A DNA stretch of 64,000 bases from Meandrina meandrites (taxonomy: Eukaryota; Cnidaria; Anthozoa; Scleractinia; Meandrinidae): NCBI GenBank assembly GCA_963693305.1, contig OY855906.1, positions 23,602,789 through 23,666,788 of the forward strand, in the 5' to 3' direction. Under the pieces are notes generated by a model that saw only the letters and a list, made by a program, of their open reading frames with translations, was not told the origin of the DNA and did not search any database. Positions 55,364 to 64,000 of this stretch are shown here, in pieces. The translations under genes were made by a program, and so were the position numbers. The first letter of the stretch is position 1; each line of letters opens with the position of its first letter.

Positions 55364-56570
55364 CTGAAATAGTTATGAAAAGTCTTGTCAGAAAAACCTT
55401 TGAGTGAGTGAGTCAGTGTCAAGTTACTAAGTCAGTGAGAGATAAATCAGCACCATGTACAAAGCATACATATCACAACAATCGTACAAGACTTTATACA
55501 TCTACCAGTATAAGAGTGAGACTGGATCTCAGCTTATACATGCACATGCTTCTTGTCAAAACAGCTCAGGCATTTCTTTCAAAGGAATCCATTAAGCTAT
55601 CAGTTTACCTCAATTAACCACCTCACGTAAATACGTTTTCATGTCAGGGCTTTACAAAATAAAGCCCAATAAAGTGTACATTTTCTGAAAGCTAAATGAA
55701 ATTGAAGAATTTGATTACTTTTTTTTTTGAAAAAAATTAAAGGTTTCCAAATTTTGCAGAGGAAAGCGATAATTATTTACTCTTTCGTCTTTATCAAGTT
55801 CACTTACACACCTCTGTCAATTATTGCCGTAATGCGTTGAATATCGCAAATGATTCCTTACACATAGCCTTTAAAAAATGGTGTCTCCAATTTATGAAAG
55901 ATGGCTTTTTTTTTTATACTACTCCGAAGTTTGGTTTTCGAAAGCTTGTGATATCCTTTAACAAACAGAGCCATAACTTTTTAACCAGGTAGAAATTAAA
56001 AAATCCGAGACACCCTTTTGTAGAGCAGCTATTTCAGAACATTTCAAGAAAGACAGTTTCAGCTAAATTGGCCGAAAGGTGGCTGTAAACGAACTAAAAC
56101 ATGCGTGCAGTTACAGCATTTTTTATTTTTGAGATACAGACAAAAAGGCTTATCCACAAAGTGCAGGGCTCGACACTAACAGTAGCCAACTAGACACAGA
56201 CAAGTAAAAACTTTGTTTTCATTGGCTAGTAGGTTTTGGGCTACTAGGTGGAGTACTTCTATTGTTTCAAGGTGTTTGGAACCCCTGTTGAAAAACAAAG
56301 CACAAGTTTTAGAGCTGGCTTCTCCAATGCAACAATAGGAAATTATGCAGTGACATGTTTTGTCATATGAAACAAATTATAGGAAATTATGCAGTGTCAA
56401 ATTTTTGCCCTTTTGTGTAAGAATGCGATTGCATGCTCGATTCATTAGCATCCCGGAAGGAGCAGTGTGGTTTAGGAGTGGAAAATGGTATTCCCCGTCA
56501 ACAAGGTATAAAAACAAATATGTGTTAATGTTTTTAAACAATGGCAAGGAACTCAGGTGGAGAAAAATGT
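55364..56570. other. LSG1 intron, nothing recognised
   Basis: The frame at 55408-55617 and the mirrored pair at 56360-56614 are short and have no domain. The latter overlaps the start of the duplicated segment. Confidence 0.45.
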
Positions 56571-56960
56571 CCATGCTTTCAGGAGGCTCGTTTAGAGATA
56601 ACAATTTGCATTAGGTTTTGAAGTGTTCGACTCTCTGAATTGTTGGCAAAGCAAATTTGTCATTGAAGTAGAGCAAAAAGAAAGAAGAGTAATATCCACC
56701 AATTGAAAAACAATTTATGTAATAGTATTTAATATCTGACGCTATCTGCAGTTAAGACTAATAAATACTCATGGCTTTGTGCAAGTTGTTGATGTGCATA
56801 TGTTAAGTGGTATATACCACTCTCACTGGAGATTGCTTGGTATACTAGTTTTCATTGGGTATCCAAATGCATGCAGGAATTCAGATGTGGTATACGTCTC
56901 GTGACTAGAAGTAAACTTAATGAACTATTAATGAGTTTGAGAATTGTAAAGGCATTTAGC
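56571..56960. repeat. Copy of the 215-331 plus 1809-2140 segment
   Basis: Here the two homologous parts are adjacent (junction at about 56690/56692). The homology extends patchily to GAACTATTAATGAGTTTGAGA at ~56922. Confidence 0.65.
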
Positions 56961-58020
56961 GAAATAGGTACTTTGTTAGAAATTCCCTTCCATTTTAGTT
57001 TGATTTAAGATTTAGTAGTGTATTATAGGAAATATCTTGTAAAGTGTTTTGTTTCTTGTAACATAACGTAATGTAATGTTATATTGTATAATGTTTCACT
57101 GTATATTGATTGTTAAATAAAGTGCTATAGTAGTGAAAAAAAAAAAATGAGTTTGAGAAGCTTCGATCAAAACCATGATGTACTGTAAAACTATCCAATC
57201 GTTCATCTGGGAAATCTGCTTTTTCGTTCTAACTCCATTTTGTTTTGCTTTTACCATGAGAAATATGCGGCAAAATAGGCCAAACTTTACAATACCGGGC
57301 CATAAGATTTGCAGCAATATGATCTGCGATCCTGCAGTCAGCCAGAATAATAAAATGAGTGCCAAAACAAGTAACACTGTGATTAAGCAGTCTATGAAGC
57401 TAAGAAAACAAGTGCCACCGTGGTCCGTGGTCCCGCAGTCAATAAGAGTTACAAAATTAAGGTTTGTTGGGATATAGATATTATTTTAGGTAAAAATTAT
57501 AGGGATACGGGATATTAATTTTTGGGGGGAGAAATTAACGGTATATGGGAAATTGAACATCAAAGTTGGGGATGAAAAAAACAGGACTTAATGGGATACA
57601 GAACATTTAGGCCAAAAATTAATGGGATAAGGGATATGCACTGATCCATATCAACCAGAGTAAAGCACTGACTCCATATCGTAAGGTTAAGGTTAGGGTT
57701 CACAGCGGTAAAATGCAAAATCCAGTGCCACTTCCGGTTTTCACCACCTCAAACTTTGTAAGAGTTTGAAGCGAAAATGTGCAAGACTTTTGTTGGAAAA
57801 CAATATAAAAATAGCACTATGAAAGAAAAGTTTTTGCTGGGAGACTCAGTGGACAACAATTATCAAATTTCCAATGCATGCATGGCATACTAACCTTAAC
57901 TTTTCAGTGACTGTCTTAACTTTTGGCTTTAAAGCGAAAGTTTTCGAAAATTTAAGACTTTGTATGGAGCAGTTTTGGTGGGAACTGCGCACACGCGCGA
58001 CGTTTGACTGCTGTGGTCTG
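56961..58020. other. LSG1 intron, dispersed-repeat-like sequence
   Basis: AGGGATACGGGATATTAA and related GGGATA motifs near 57500-57640. No gene seen. Confidence 0.4.
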
Positions 58021-58025
58021 TGTGG

Positions 58026-58085
58026 GGTTAGGGTTTAGGGATAGGCTTAGCGTTAGTGTTTAGGGTTAGGGTTAGGGTATGGCTT
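58026..58085 (+). repeat. Interstitial telomere-like (TTAGGG) tract
   Basis: GGTTAGGGTTTAGGG, then TTTAGGGTTAGGGTTAGGG, the canonical metazoan telomere hexamer with variants, internal to the gene. Confidence 0.8.
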
Positions 58086-58975
58086 AGGGATAATAATAAT
58101 AATAATAATAATTTATTAATTTATAGTGCGCCTTTTAGCATGGAAATGATCAAAGGCGCATTACATATACAATATTAAAACATTAAAATATTAAAAAAAA
58201 AAAAAAAAAAAAAAGCATTACATATACAATATTAAAACCTTAAAATATTAAAATATACTGAATATATACATATTAATAACGAGATCTAAAGGCTAAAAGC
58301 TAATTTAAAAAGATATGTTTTAAGACGAGATTTAAAAATAAGAATAGAACTAATATTCCGCAGGCAAGCTGGAAGCGCATTCCAAAGTGTAGGCGCAGCT
58401 ACACTAAAACACCTGTCACCAAACGACTTCTTCATTTTCCCTGCTGGGTGCAAAAGAAGCGTGCCTGAAGTTATAGAGCGCAGTGAATAGCGTGCGGGCT
58501 TTCTTACATTAATTAAATCACTAATATAAGCTGGCGCCATGCCATTGAGAGCCTTAAAAGTTAAAAGTAAAATTTTAAAATGAATTCTATATCTAACTGG
58601 CAGCCAGTGTAATTCTTGTAAAACAGGCGTAATATGATCATATTTGCGACTCGAAGTTAGCAGCCGAGCCGCAGCGTTCTGCACTCTCTGCAATTTAGCA
58701 ATTTCACAGTCTGGTAGTCCATAGAGAAGTCCATTACAATAATCAATTCTACTGGTAACGAACGCGTGCAAAACCGTTTCTAATTTATCTCTTGATAGAA
58801 ATTTGCTAATTCGCTTAATATTGTGTAACCAGAAAAAAGCTGCACTACAAGACTTAGAGATATGAGTCGACATAGAAAAATTGCAGTCAAACCAAGAGCC
58901 TAGATTGCGCACTTCAGACACAGGCTTGATATCTGTCGTGCCAACACGGATTGTACAATCATTAATTAGACACTA
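58086..58975 (-). mobile_element. 5'-truncated L2-like LINE 3' end
   Basis: On the minus strand the coding end is followed by a 3' UTR with AAAGGCGCACTATAAATTAA and an (ATT)n tail at 58089-58113. A short internal duplication (GCATTACATATACAATATTA) is separated by poly-A. Confidence 0.85.
58286..58921 (-). pseudogene. L2-like LINE RT C-terminal fragment, open 211 codons
   Basis: RNLGSWFDCNFSM, HISKSCSAAFFWLHNI, RIDYCNGLLYGLP, KLQRVQNAAARLLT, HITPVLQELHWLPV and a terminal WNALPACLRN block are hallmarks of the post-RT region of L2-related LINEs. The frame is open but lacks the RT core and has no start of its own, so it is a 5'-truncated copy, not a gene. Confidence 0.88.
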
Positions 58976-59039
58976 TAGACACTAACCCCAAGCTATAGGT
59001 TGAGTGATATAGACACTAACCCCAAGCCAGCAGTTTTCT

Positions 59040-59160
59040 TTTCACTCCAGTTTTCTTGCGGTAAGCTTTCACTCCGGTTTGCCTGCAGTTAGCTTTCACT
59101 CCAGTCTACTTGCGGTTAGCTTTCACTCCAGTCTGCTTGCAGTTAGCTCATTTTTGTTGT
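59040..59160 (-). repeat. GCTAACCG minisatellite, inverted copy
   Basis: Four units of ~27 bp (TGCGGTTAGCTTTCACTCCA), the reverse of the 29.5-kb array. Confidence 0.85.
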
Positions 59161-61300
59161 TTGGGTCAACATTATTTTAATGAGTTTGCTCGATAACTAG
59201 TGAAGTTCCACTTTTCATGCGATCTACTTTAATTTTTTCTCTCTTGTTAACAGACCTGTGGAGTGATTGGGGTCAAGCCTAACAGCAAGAGTTTAGCTTT
59301 CAATTATTGTGATGCCCTTAGGCATTCTTAGGTCCCTAATTATAGCGATATCAATAATATTAATTGAACGTACAGTAAGCTTCTGTAATCATATCTAGGA
59401 GAAGATATTTTCTTATGAAATCTAATCTAATCTCATTAGTATTTTAAGAAATTAAAACTAACTGTGGCACCATGGACCGTGGACCATGGTGGCAGTGGAC
59501 CACAGTGGCAGGAGAAATTAAATTTATATCTCATTATTTAAGAAATTCAAACTAACTGCAGCACCGCGGTTCGTGGACCATGGTGACAATATGCAGCGAC
59601 TCAATTCAAGTCTTGAATGTTGATTGGATTCTTGTCTGGCTTCACATGACAAGCACATTGAAATATTCACTTCAAGAATGGAATATTGAAGCAAAGAATG
59701 AAAACAAAATTCCATTAATGAATTCATTAATTCACCCTTGATAGGAATGCTTGAGCTGTTTTGACTATAAACTTGTGATTCAGAATGTGGGCATTATAAC
59801 ACAACAATGCTCTGTAACAAAAAAGTTGTTGTTGTTATACCACATGGCTATGTGAATGAATTGAACTCAAACTTATTGTACAAGCACATTACACTACATA
59901 CAAATGTCATTACAAAAAATTGTTCTATGAATTATCTGCATTGTTATAATATAAAATTAAGTACAAATTGGTCTCATTTCACAACTGCCACACATTTTTT
60001 CTATACCAGCATTTTTACAATTTCCGTCAAATCAGTCGGTTCCAAAAATGTTTCTTACAAAACATCACCCTCATGGCATAATATGAACTTAGTTTTGTGC
60101 AACATACATGATTTGCAAACATTGGACACTGAAACAATTAAATTAATTGTCTAATTAGCAATTATGCAATAAGTCATATCCACCAAGAGTGACCATCCCA
60201 TAATGGCAAGGGAGCCCTCTCCCCTCAGGCAACCTTCCCCCCCACCCCCCCTCCCCCTAGGCATTTGACTTTTTAAAAAATCTTGGTTAAATTCAACACC
60301 AAAATGGCAGTTTACATGGCCAAATGCCTCTCTGGCTAGGGCTTCACAGACTGTCAAATTTCCCACCCTTCTCAGATTTTAAAGAAAACACAAAACAATT
60401 TTTTTGAGGGAAGCGGGACGGCTGTATACACAGGCTACAAAAAAAGTGCTGTGTACTTTTGCTCTGTGAAGCTTAAAATAACCTTTCTAGCTCTGCTAAT
60501 TCATCACCTGTGAAAAGTTTCTGGCAATATCATATTCATTTGATAACACATTAAAATATTTTCTTCTGATAACAACACAATTAACTATTAATAAAAATGT
60601 TTTAGCAAAAGTATACCATGACAAAAACAGAGGTGGCATCATGGAATAATGCAAGTACCATGAGCTTTCAAAGTTTTTTTTTTTTTCGCTTGAGATGGCT
60701 GATCAACTAACGTTTCGTTAATGGACAAATGCCTGACTTGGCAGGTGAAGTTACCTCATTAACAAGTAAAATGCCTGGGGTATTCCCAGGGGCAGTCACT
60801 CTTGGATTTGTCTGATACATTAATTAACACTTAACCTGCAGTAATTTTTTTATTCATTCAAAAGGTTTACATACATACATTACAGAAAATTACAAAACTA
60901 CATAAAAATACGTAACTACAAAAAAAAATACATTTCTACATCGCACCTGTGTGGGCCTAATTGTTTCTACGTAAATTTTCACCTACTAATTAGCTAATTT
61001 TATCGACAAGTATATATATTTTGAAGTTCTTTAGATTACATTTTCAATTTTTCCACTAATTTATCTAAGTTCTTATTTTTAGTGCATATGTACTTTTCAG
61101 TTTCATATTTTAACTTCACTTTAACTTTAAATTTGAATCCTTGAATATTTGGCAGTTCTTTGTGTCTTCCACACCCCCATAAATATATTTTTCCGTATAA
61201 GTAACAAATAATTAAGAGACATTTTGGTGTTAGAAGACCAATTAGAATATCTTTTAAATTGAGATGAACTTGTTGTTTTGTCAAGGACAAGTAATGCAAT
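59161..61300. other. LSG1 intron, nothing recognised
   Basis: A ~45-bp repeat with CCATGGACCGTGGACCATGG-like sequence occurs near 59465 and 59560. A 115-codon frame at 59807-60154 (plus) has no known domain. A C-rich dispersed repeat lies at 60205-60260. Confidence 0.4.
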
Positions 61301-61307
61301 TACTTAC

Positions 61308-61425
61308 CTGCAGTAAATTGAGTGCCAGCCAGTTCAGCTGTTGCCAAGAAATCATCCAAAGCACTTTGTTCTGTGATGGACTGGGTGTTGGGTCCAGCAT
61401 CAATATCAAGCTCACTACAATGCAG
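61308..61425 (-). CDS. LSG1: LSG1 exon, SITEQSALDDFLATAELAG
   Basis: Acceptor TTGTTTTAAG and donor GCAG|GTAAGT. It starts in phase 0: LHCSELDIDAG, SITEQSALDDFLATAELAG, TQFTA, and leaves one base. Matches the family N-terminal LHTSEL...SVTEQSSLDDFLATAELAGTEF. The preceding start exon is not in the window. Confidence 0.95.
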
Positions 61426-62030
61426 CTTAAAACAATATATAAACTCTGTTTAGAGTGATTTCACTAATATTAAAAGACCATGAAACACACAGTAAGACAA
61501 AAAATGGATACACGATAATGGTGGTCCACAGTAAACCATCATGCCAAGTTATTGTGATTAGTAATTGCACTTAATTTTGTGACAACACACTTTTAAGAAG
61601 AAATGCACCAGAGGACCTTTGATAATATCTCCTAACATTCACCCCTTGCAAATTTGCAAATTTAGGCTTATCAAAAAGAATTGCCATTGCTTTGTGTTAC
61701 TCCTGGAATTGAAAGGAAATATTTTTTACAGTCATTTGGTATCAGCAACATTTACACTGAAATAAACAGTTTCTAGGAACAGAACGAGGGTCATTGACAG
61801 ATGTGGAAGAGTATTGGACCAAGGATGCTCCCCTGTAAACAACCAGAGGTAACAAGTACATGTACATGTAGTTTGCTTGACAATTCACACGACTTGGTAT
61901 TGTGAAGTTAACTAGCTCCAGAACCATTCTACCACAGATGTGGATGCACATGTAGTTTGATATACTTTGCCATAAGTTTTATATTTTGCAAGAAGTCATA
62001 TACATGAACTTACATCCGTGGTAAATGCCA
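61426..62030. other. LSG1 first visible intron, nothing recognised
   Basis: Short unsupported frames only (for example 61742-61951). Confidence 0.45.
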
Positions 62031-63080
62031 TGCCAAGTGAGTGGCGAGACTTATTAAAGAGGTCCTCTCACTCTGACAAAAGGACATTTAATCTACAGGA
62101 CCAAATTGTTTTGAGTTTAAATGGGCAAAAGACTCCGATCAATAAAAAGTAGTCTCAAAAACCATTCATAAAGAAATTCGAAATACAATGTACCCCATCT
62201 GCTAAAAAGAAATACAATAGCTGTTTTGTAAATGATATCCTTGATTGGAGCGAAATATATTATATAGCTTAATTACCGCATCGTGTCACTTCCGACACAA
62301 AGCTGCGTGAGTTTCAATTCAAATTATTAAACAGGTACCTGGTGACAAATGACTTTTTAAATAAAATTGGTATTGCCTTCCACAGCATGCTCTTTTTGTG
62401 GAAAAGAAAGCAAATCCCTCGAACATATCTTTATCTCTTGTCATTATGCCAAAGATTTCTGGGCAGAGGTTATTAAGAGGCTTTGCAATTTAAAAGTCAA
62501 TGTTAAAAATCTCAGTAACAGAGAAATCTTGCTTGGAATGCCGGGCTGTAAAGACGAGTTTTTTGTCAATCATGTAATACTTGTCGCTAAACATTATCTG
62601 TATTCATGCTGTTGTAAGAACACCTATCCTCTCGTTAATGTTTTCACTGCTAGACTAAAAAAGATTCAAGATCTTGAACTGTTGATTGCAAAATCAAAAA
62701 ATAACCTATCCAACCATACTGCGAAATGGGGCAAATTTCTAAGAAATACTGACTTATGAATTACGTAGTCTAAAGTATATACTACGCTTTAGATACCTCT
62801 CATACGTATTAAGGTGAACACAATTGGGTCTGTCATGTGTTGTGATGTAGTGTATGTGTGCTCGAAAAAATGTGTTTCTGAATTATGTGTGAAATAGAAA
62901 TAATTATAATTTAAAAGAATTTAATTAGGCTTGTATTGTAACAAAGGTAAATGATTCTCTTTAAATTGAATATTACAAGTAATGATTTCAACTATTTCTT
63001 TTTTCTCGGTGTTTTAAGTGATGTAGTGTAATGTATATTGGTGGTTTTCACTGTCACGCAATAAAAAAATAAAATTGAAA
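62030..63080 (+). mobile_element. Tx1/L1-type LINE 3' end
   Basis: The coding end is followed by a ~310-bp 3' UTR that stops near an AATAAAAAAATAAAA tail (63060-63075), as expected for poly(A)-tailed L1-group elements. Confidence 0.78.
62035..62759 (+). pseudogene. Tx1/L1-type LINE ORF2 C-terminus
   Basis: Frames read PSEWRDLLKRSSHSDKRTF, CFVNDILDWSEIYYIA, then after a stop LPHRVTSDTKLREFQFKLLN, RYLVTNDFLNKIGI, and after a frame change CSFCGKESKSLEHIFISC and HYAKDFWAEVIKRL. The CxxC...H...C cluster with FW is the C-terminal zinc region of L1/Tx1 ORF2. At least two lesions. Confidence 0.85.
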
Positions 63081-63109
63081 CCATTCAACGACAGAAGTTA
63101 TGGATTTCA

Positions 63110-63520
63110 GATGTTATAGAAGATAAACAGATAAACCATTTGTCCAAATCACAGGTCTGTGCGGCGCACCGTTTGCGAGTTATTTGCCGAAACTTTCCAC
63201 GCAAATTTATAAAGCTCAGTATGGAGACGCCATATTTGTGCCCTTCCGAGGGGCACAAACATGGCCGCCGTGATGTCAGAGAAAACATCTGGAACTTAAT
63301 TTTGCTGTTAATAGCGACTACTTTTGACTCATGATCTATTATACTTTTACATAAACAGCACTTAGTACATTGGGAATGTTCAATCTGCAAAAATGAAAAG
63401 GAAAGGCCTTTTTTGAATCAAAACAGCGCTGTCACGGCACTCAGCTTGATATCACATACGGCGGAGAACTCAAATATTCAAAATGCTCTGTTTTTAAAAC
63501 GAAGGGCACAACCAAGTTGG
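63110..63520. repeat. Dispersed repeat with hairpin (GTGCCCTTCCGAGGGGCAC)
   Basis: Contains TTTGTGCCC-TTCCGA-GGGGCACAAA at about 63236-63262, flanked by ATGGAGACGCCATA and ATGGCCGCCG. A MITE-like sequence of the kind common in coral genomes. The frame on the minus strand (63085-63390) is a shadow. Confidence 0.45.
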
Positions 63521-64000
63521 AAATTTGCAAAAAGATATATTTTTAATTTATCTTACACCTAGTGACATCGAAAGTTTAGCAGGCCTACTGAATTTTGATT
63601 TCAGAATTTTATGACGTAACATGAAAACCAAGAATTGTAATTAGTTTAATGTGTAATGTATATTGTAATTAGTTTTAATCTTATGTGAACGTGTACAGTG
63701 TTGTAAATACTAAGCAGAGGCTGAAAAAAATAAAAAACTACAAAAAAAATTTATACATACATGAACTCAAAACAAAATTTAGTTTTTTTTTTCACAGAAT
63801 ATTAATGGTATTTTAATGGGTTTTTCACAGGATCTTCATGGAAAAATTAATGGTATTTTTATGGCATATTTGCCATGAAAAACCCATGAAAAATGCCATG
63901 AAAATCTGGATACATTTTTACAGATTTACAGATTCATGACCTGTGAAATCATTAAAATCATGTCCAAGGCCATGAAATACTCATAAAAAAGCCATTAAAT
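63521..64000. other. Intron end of window, CATGAAAA-rich
   Basis: From 63800 on, imperfect direct and inverted copies of ATGGTATTTTTATGG and CCATGAAAAACCCATGAAAA. No gene; the LSG1 start exon is not visible here. Confidence 0.45.

Larger units (their letters stand above)
11105..61425 (-). other. LSG1: LSG1 gene, partial: seven exons over 50 kb
   Basis: LSG1 is a circularly permuted GTPase of the YlqF/YawG type. In eukaryotes it acts on cytoplasmic pre-60S ribosomes and is needed to release the export adapter NMD3. Seven minus-strand exons join in frame with GT/AG borders and read through the family's N-terminal segment, the DARNPL motif, G4 (NKAD) and the G5-like FWSA. Visible introns are about 5.9, 18.8, 4.1, 5.3, 15.0 and 0.57 kb. 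The first coding exon (family start MGK-like) is not in the window. G1-G3 and the C-terminal domain lie beyond the left edge or were not found. No exon shows a stop or frameshift, so the gene looks functional despite the intronic insertions. Identity comes from recalled family sequence, not a search. Confidence 0.93.

Noticed and set aside
59807..60154. 115-codon plus-strand frame as a gene
   Set aside because: No recognisable domain, low complexity, AT-rich codons and no splice or promoter support.

Overview
This is 64 kb of AT-rich animal nuclear DNA, most likely from a cnidarian and probably a stony coral. The basis is one split metazoan gene with phase-consistent GT/AG exons, plus a repeat mix of Ngaro-type DIRS, Penelope-like, Ty3/gypsy, L2/CR1-like and Tx1-like LINEs, Tc1/pogo relics and foldback MITEs. 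The genus is not determined. No prokaryotic operon, rRNA, full tRNA or CRISPR is present.

The only host gene recognised is LSG1, the large-subunit GTPase 1 that acts in cytoplasmic 60S ribosome maturation. It lies on the minus strand as seven short exons: 61425-61308, 55363-55243, 36437-36351, 32264-32178, 26869-26809, 11843-11761 and 11189-11105. Every junction keeps the frame, and the joined reading follows the LSG1 N-terminal half up to the G4 (NKAD) and G5-like (FWSA) motifs. The start exon lies beyond the right edge. The P-loop half lies beyond the left edge, or was missed. About 50 kb of the window is therefore LSG1 intron, and the mobile elements are intronic passengers.

Region by region. 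1-2.1 kb holds a ~500-bp tandem repeat inside a segment that recurs at 56.6 kb. 2.7-8.9 kb holds three (TA)n runs, an old copy of a repeat, and a young three-copy tandem array of that repeat in the opposite orientation. 12.3-24.3 kb is a stack of nested insertions in one LSG1 intron: a ~0.6-kb repeat was hit by a TIR element with a 10-bp target duplication; that element was hit by a second TIR element (8-bp duplication) and by a Ty3/gypsy element (5-bp duplication); the 8-bp-duplication element was hit by a Ngaro-like retrotransposon. 25.2-26.3 kb has a tRNA-derived SINE, a Penelope-like remnant and a perfect 80-bp-arm palindrome. 27-36 kb holds MITEs and a pogo-like relic. 39.5-45.4 kb holds a Harbinger-like element in a second copy of the ~0.6-kb repeat, then a pogo-like element filled with other insertions. 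46-51 kb has a foldback element, a Tc1/mariner transposase relic and nested palindromes. 51.4-53.9 kb is a 5'-truncated LINE. 58 kb and 62 kb carry two more LINE 3' ends.

The youngest-looking autonomous element is the Ngaro-like one (14326-19874). Its split direct repeats are complete and its RT and recombinase frames are open. It carries a gag frameshift, YLND in place of the RT YxDD box, and HxxH in place of the recombinase HxxR box, so it should be inactive. I found no clearly new enzymatic system. The strongest unusual items are the datable nested stack, the tandem array of a TIR repeat with an exon-like leader, and the long perfect palindrome beside the Penelope-like remnant.
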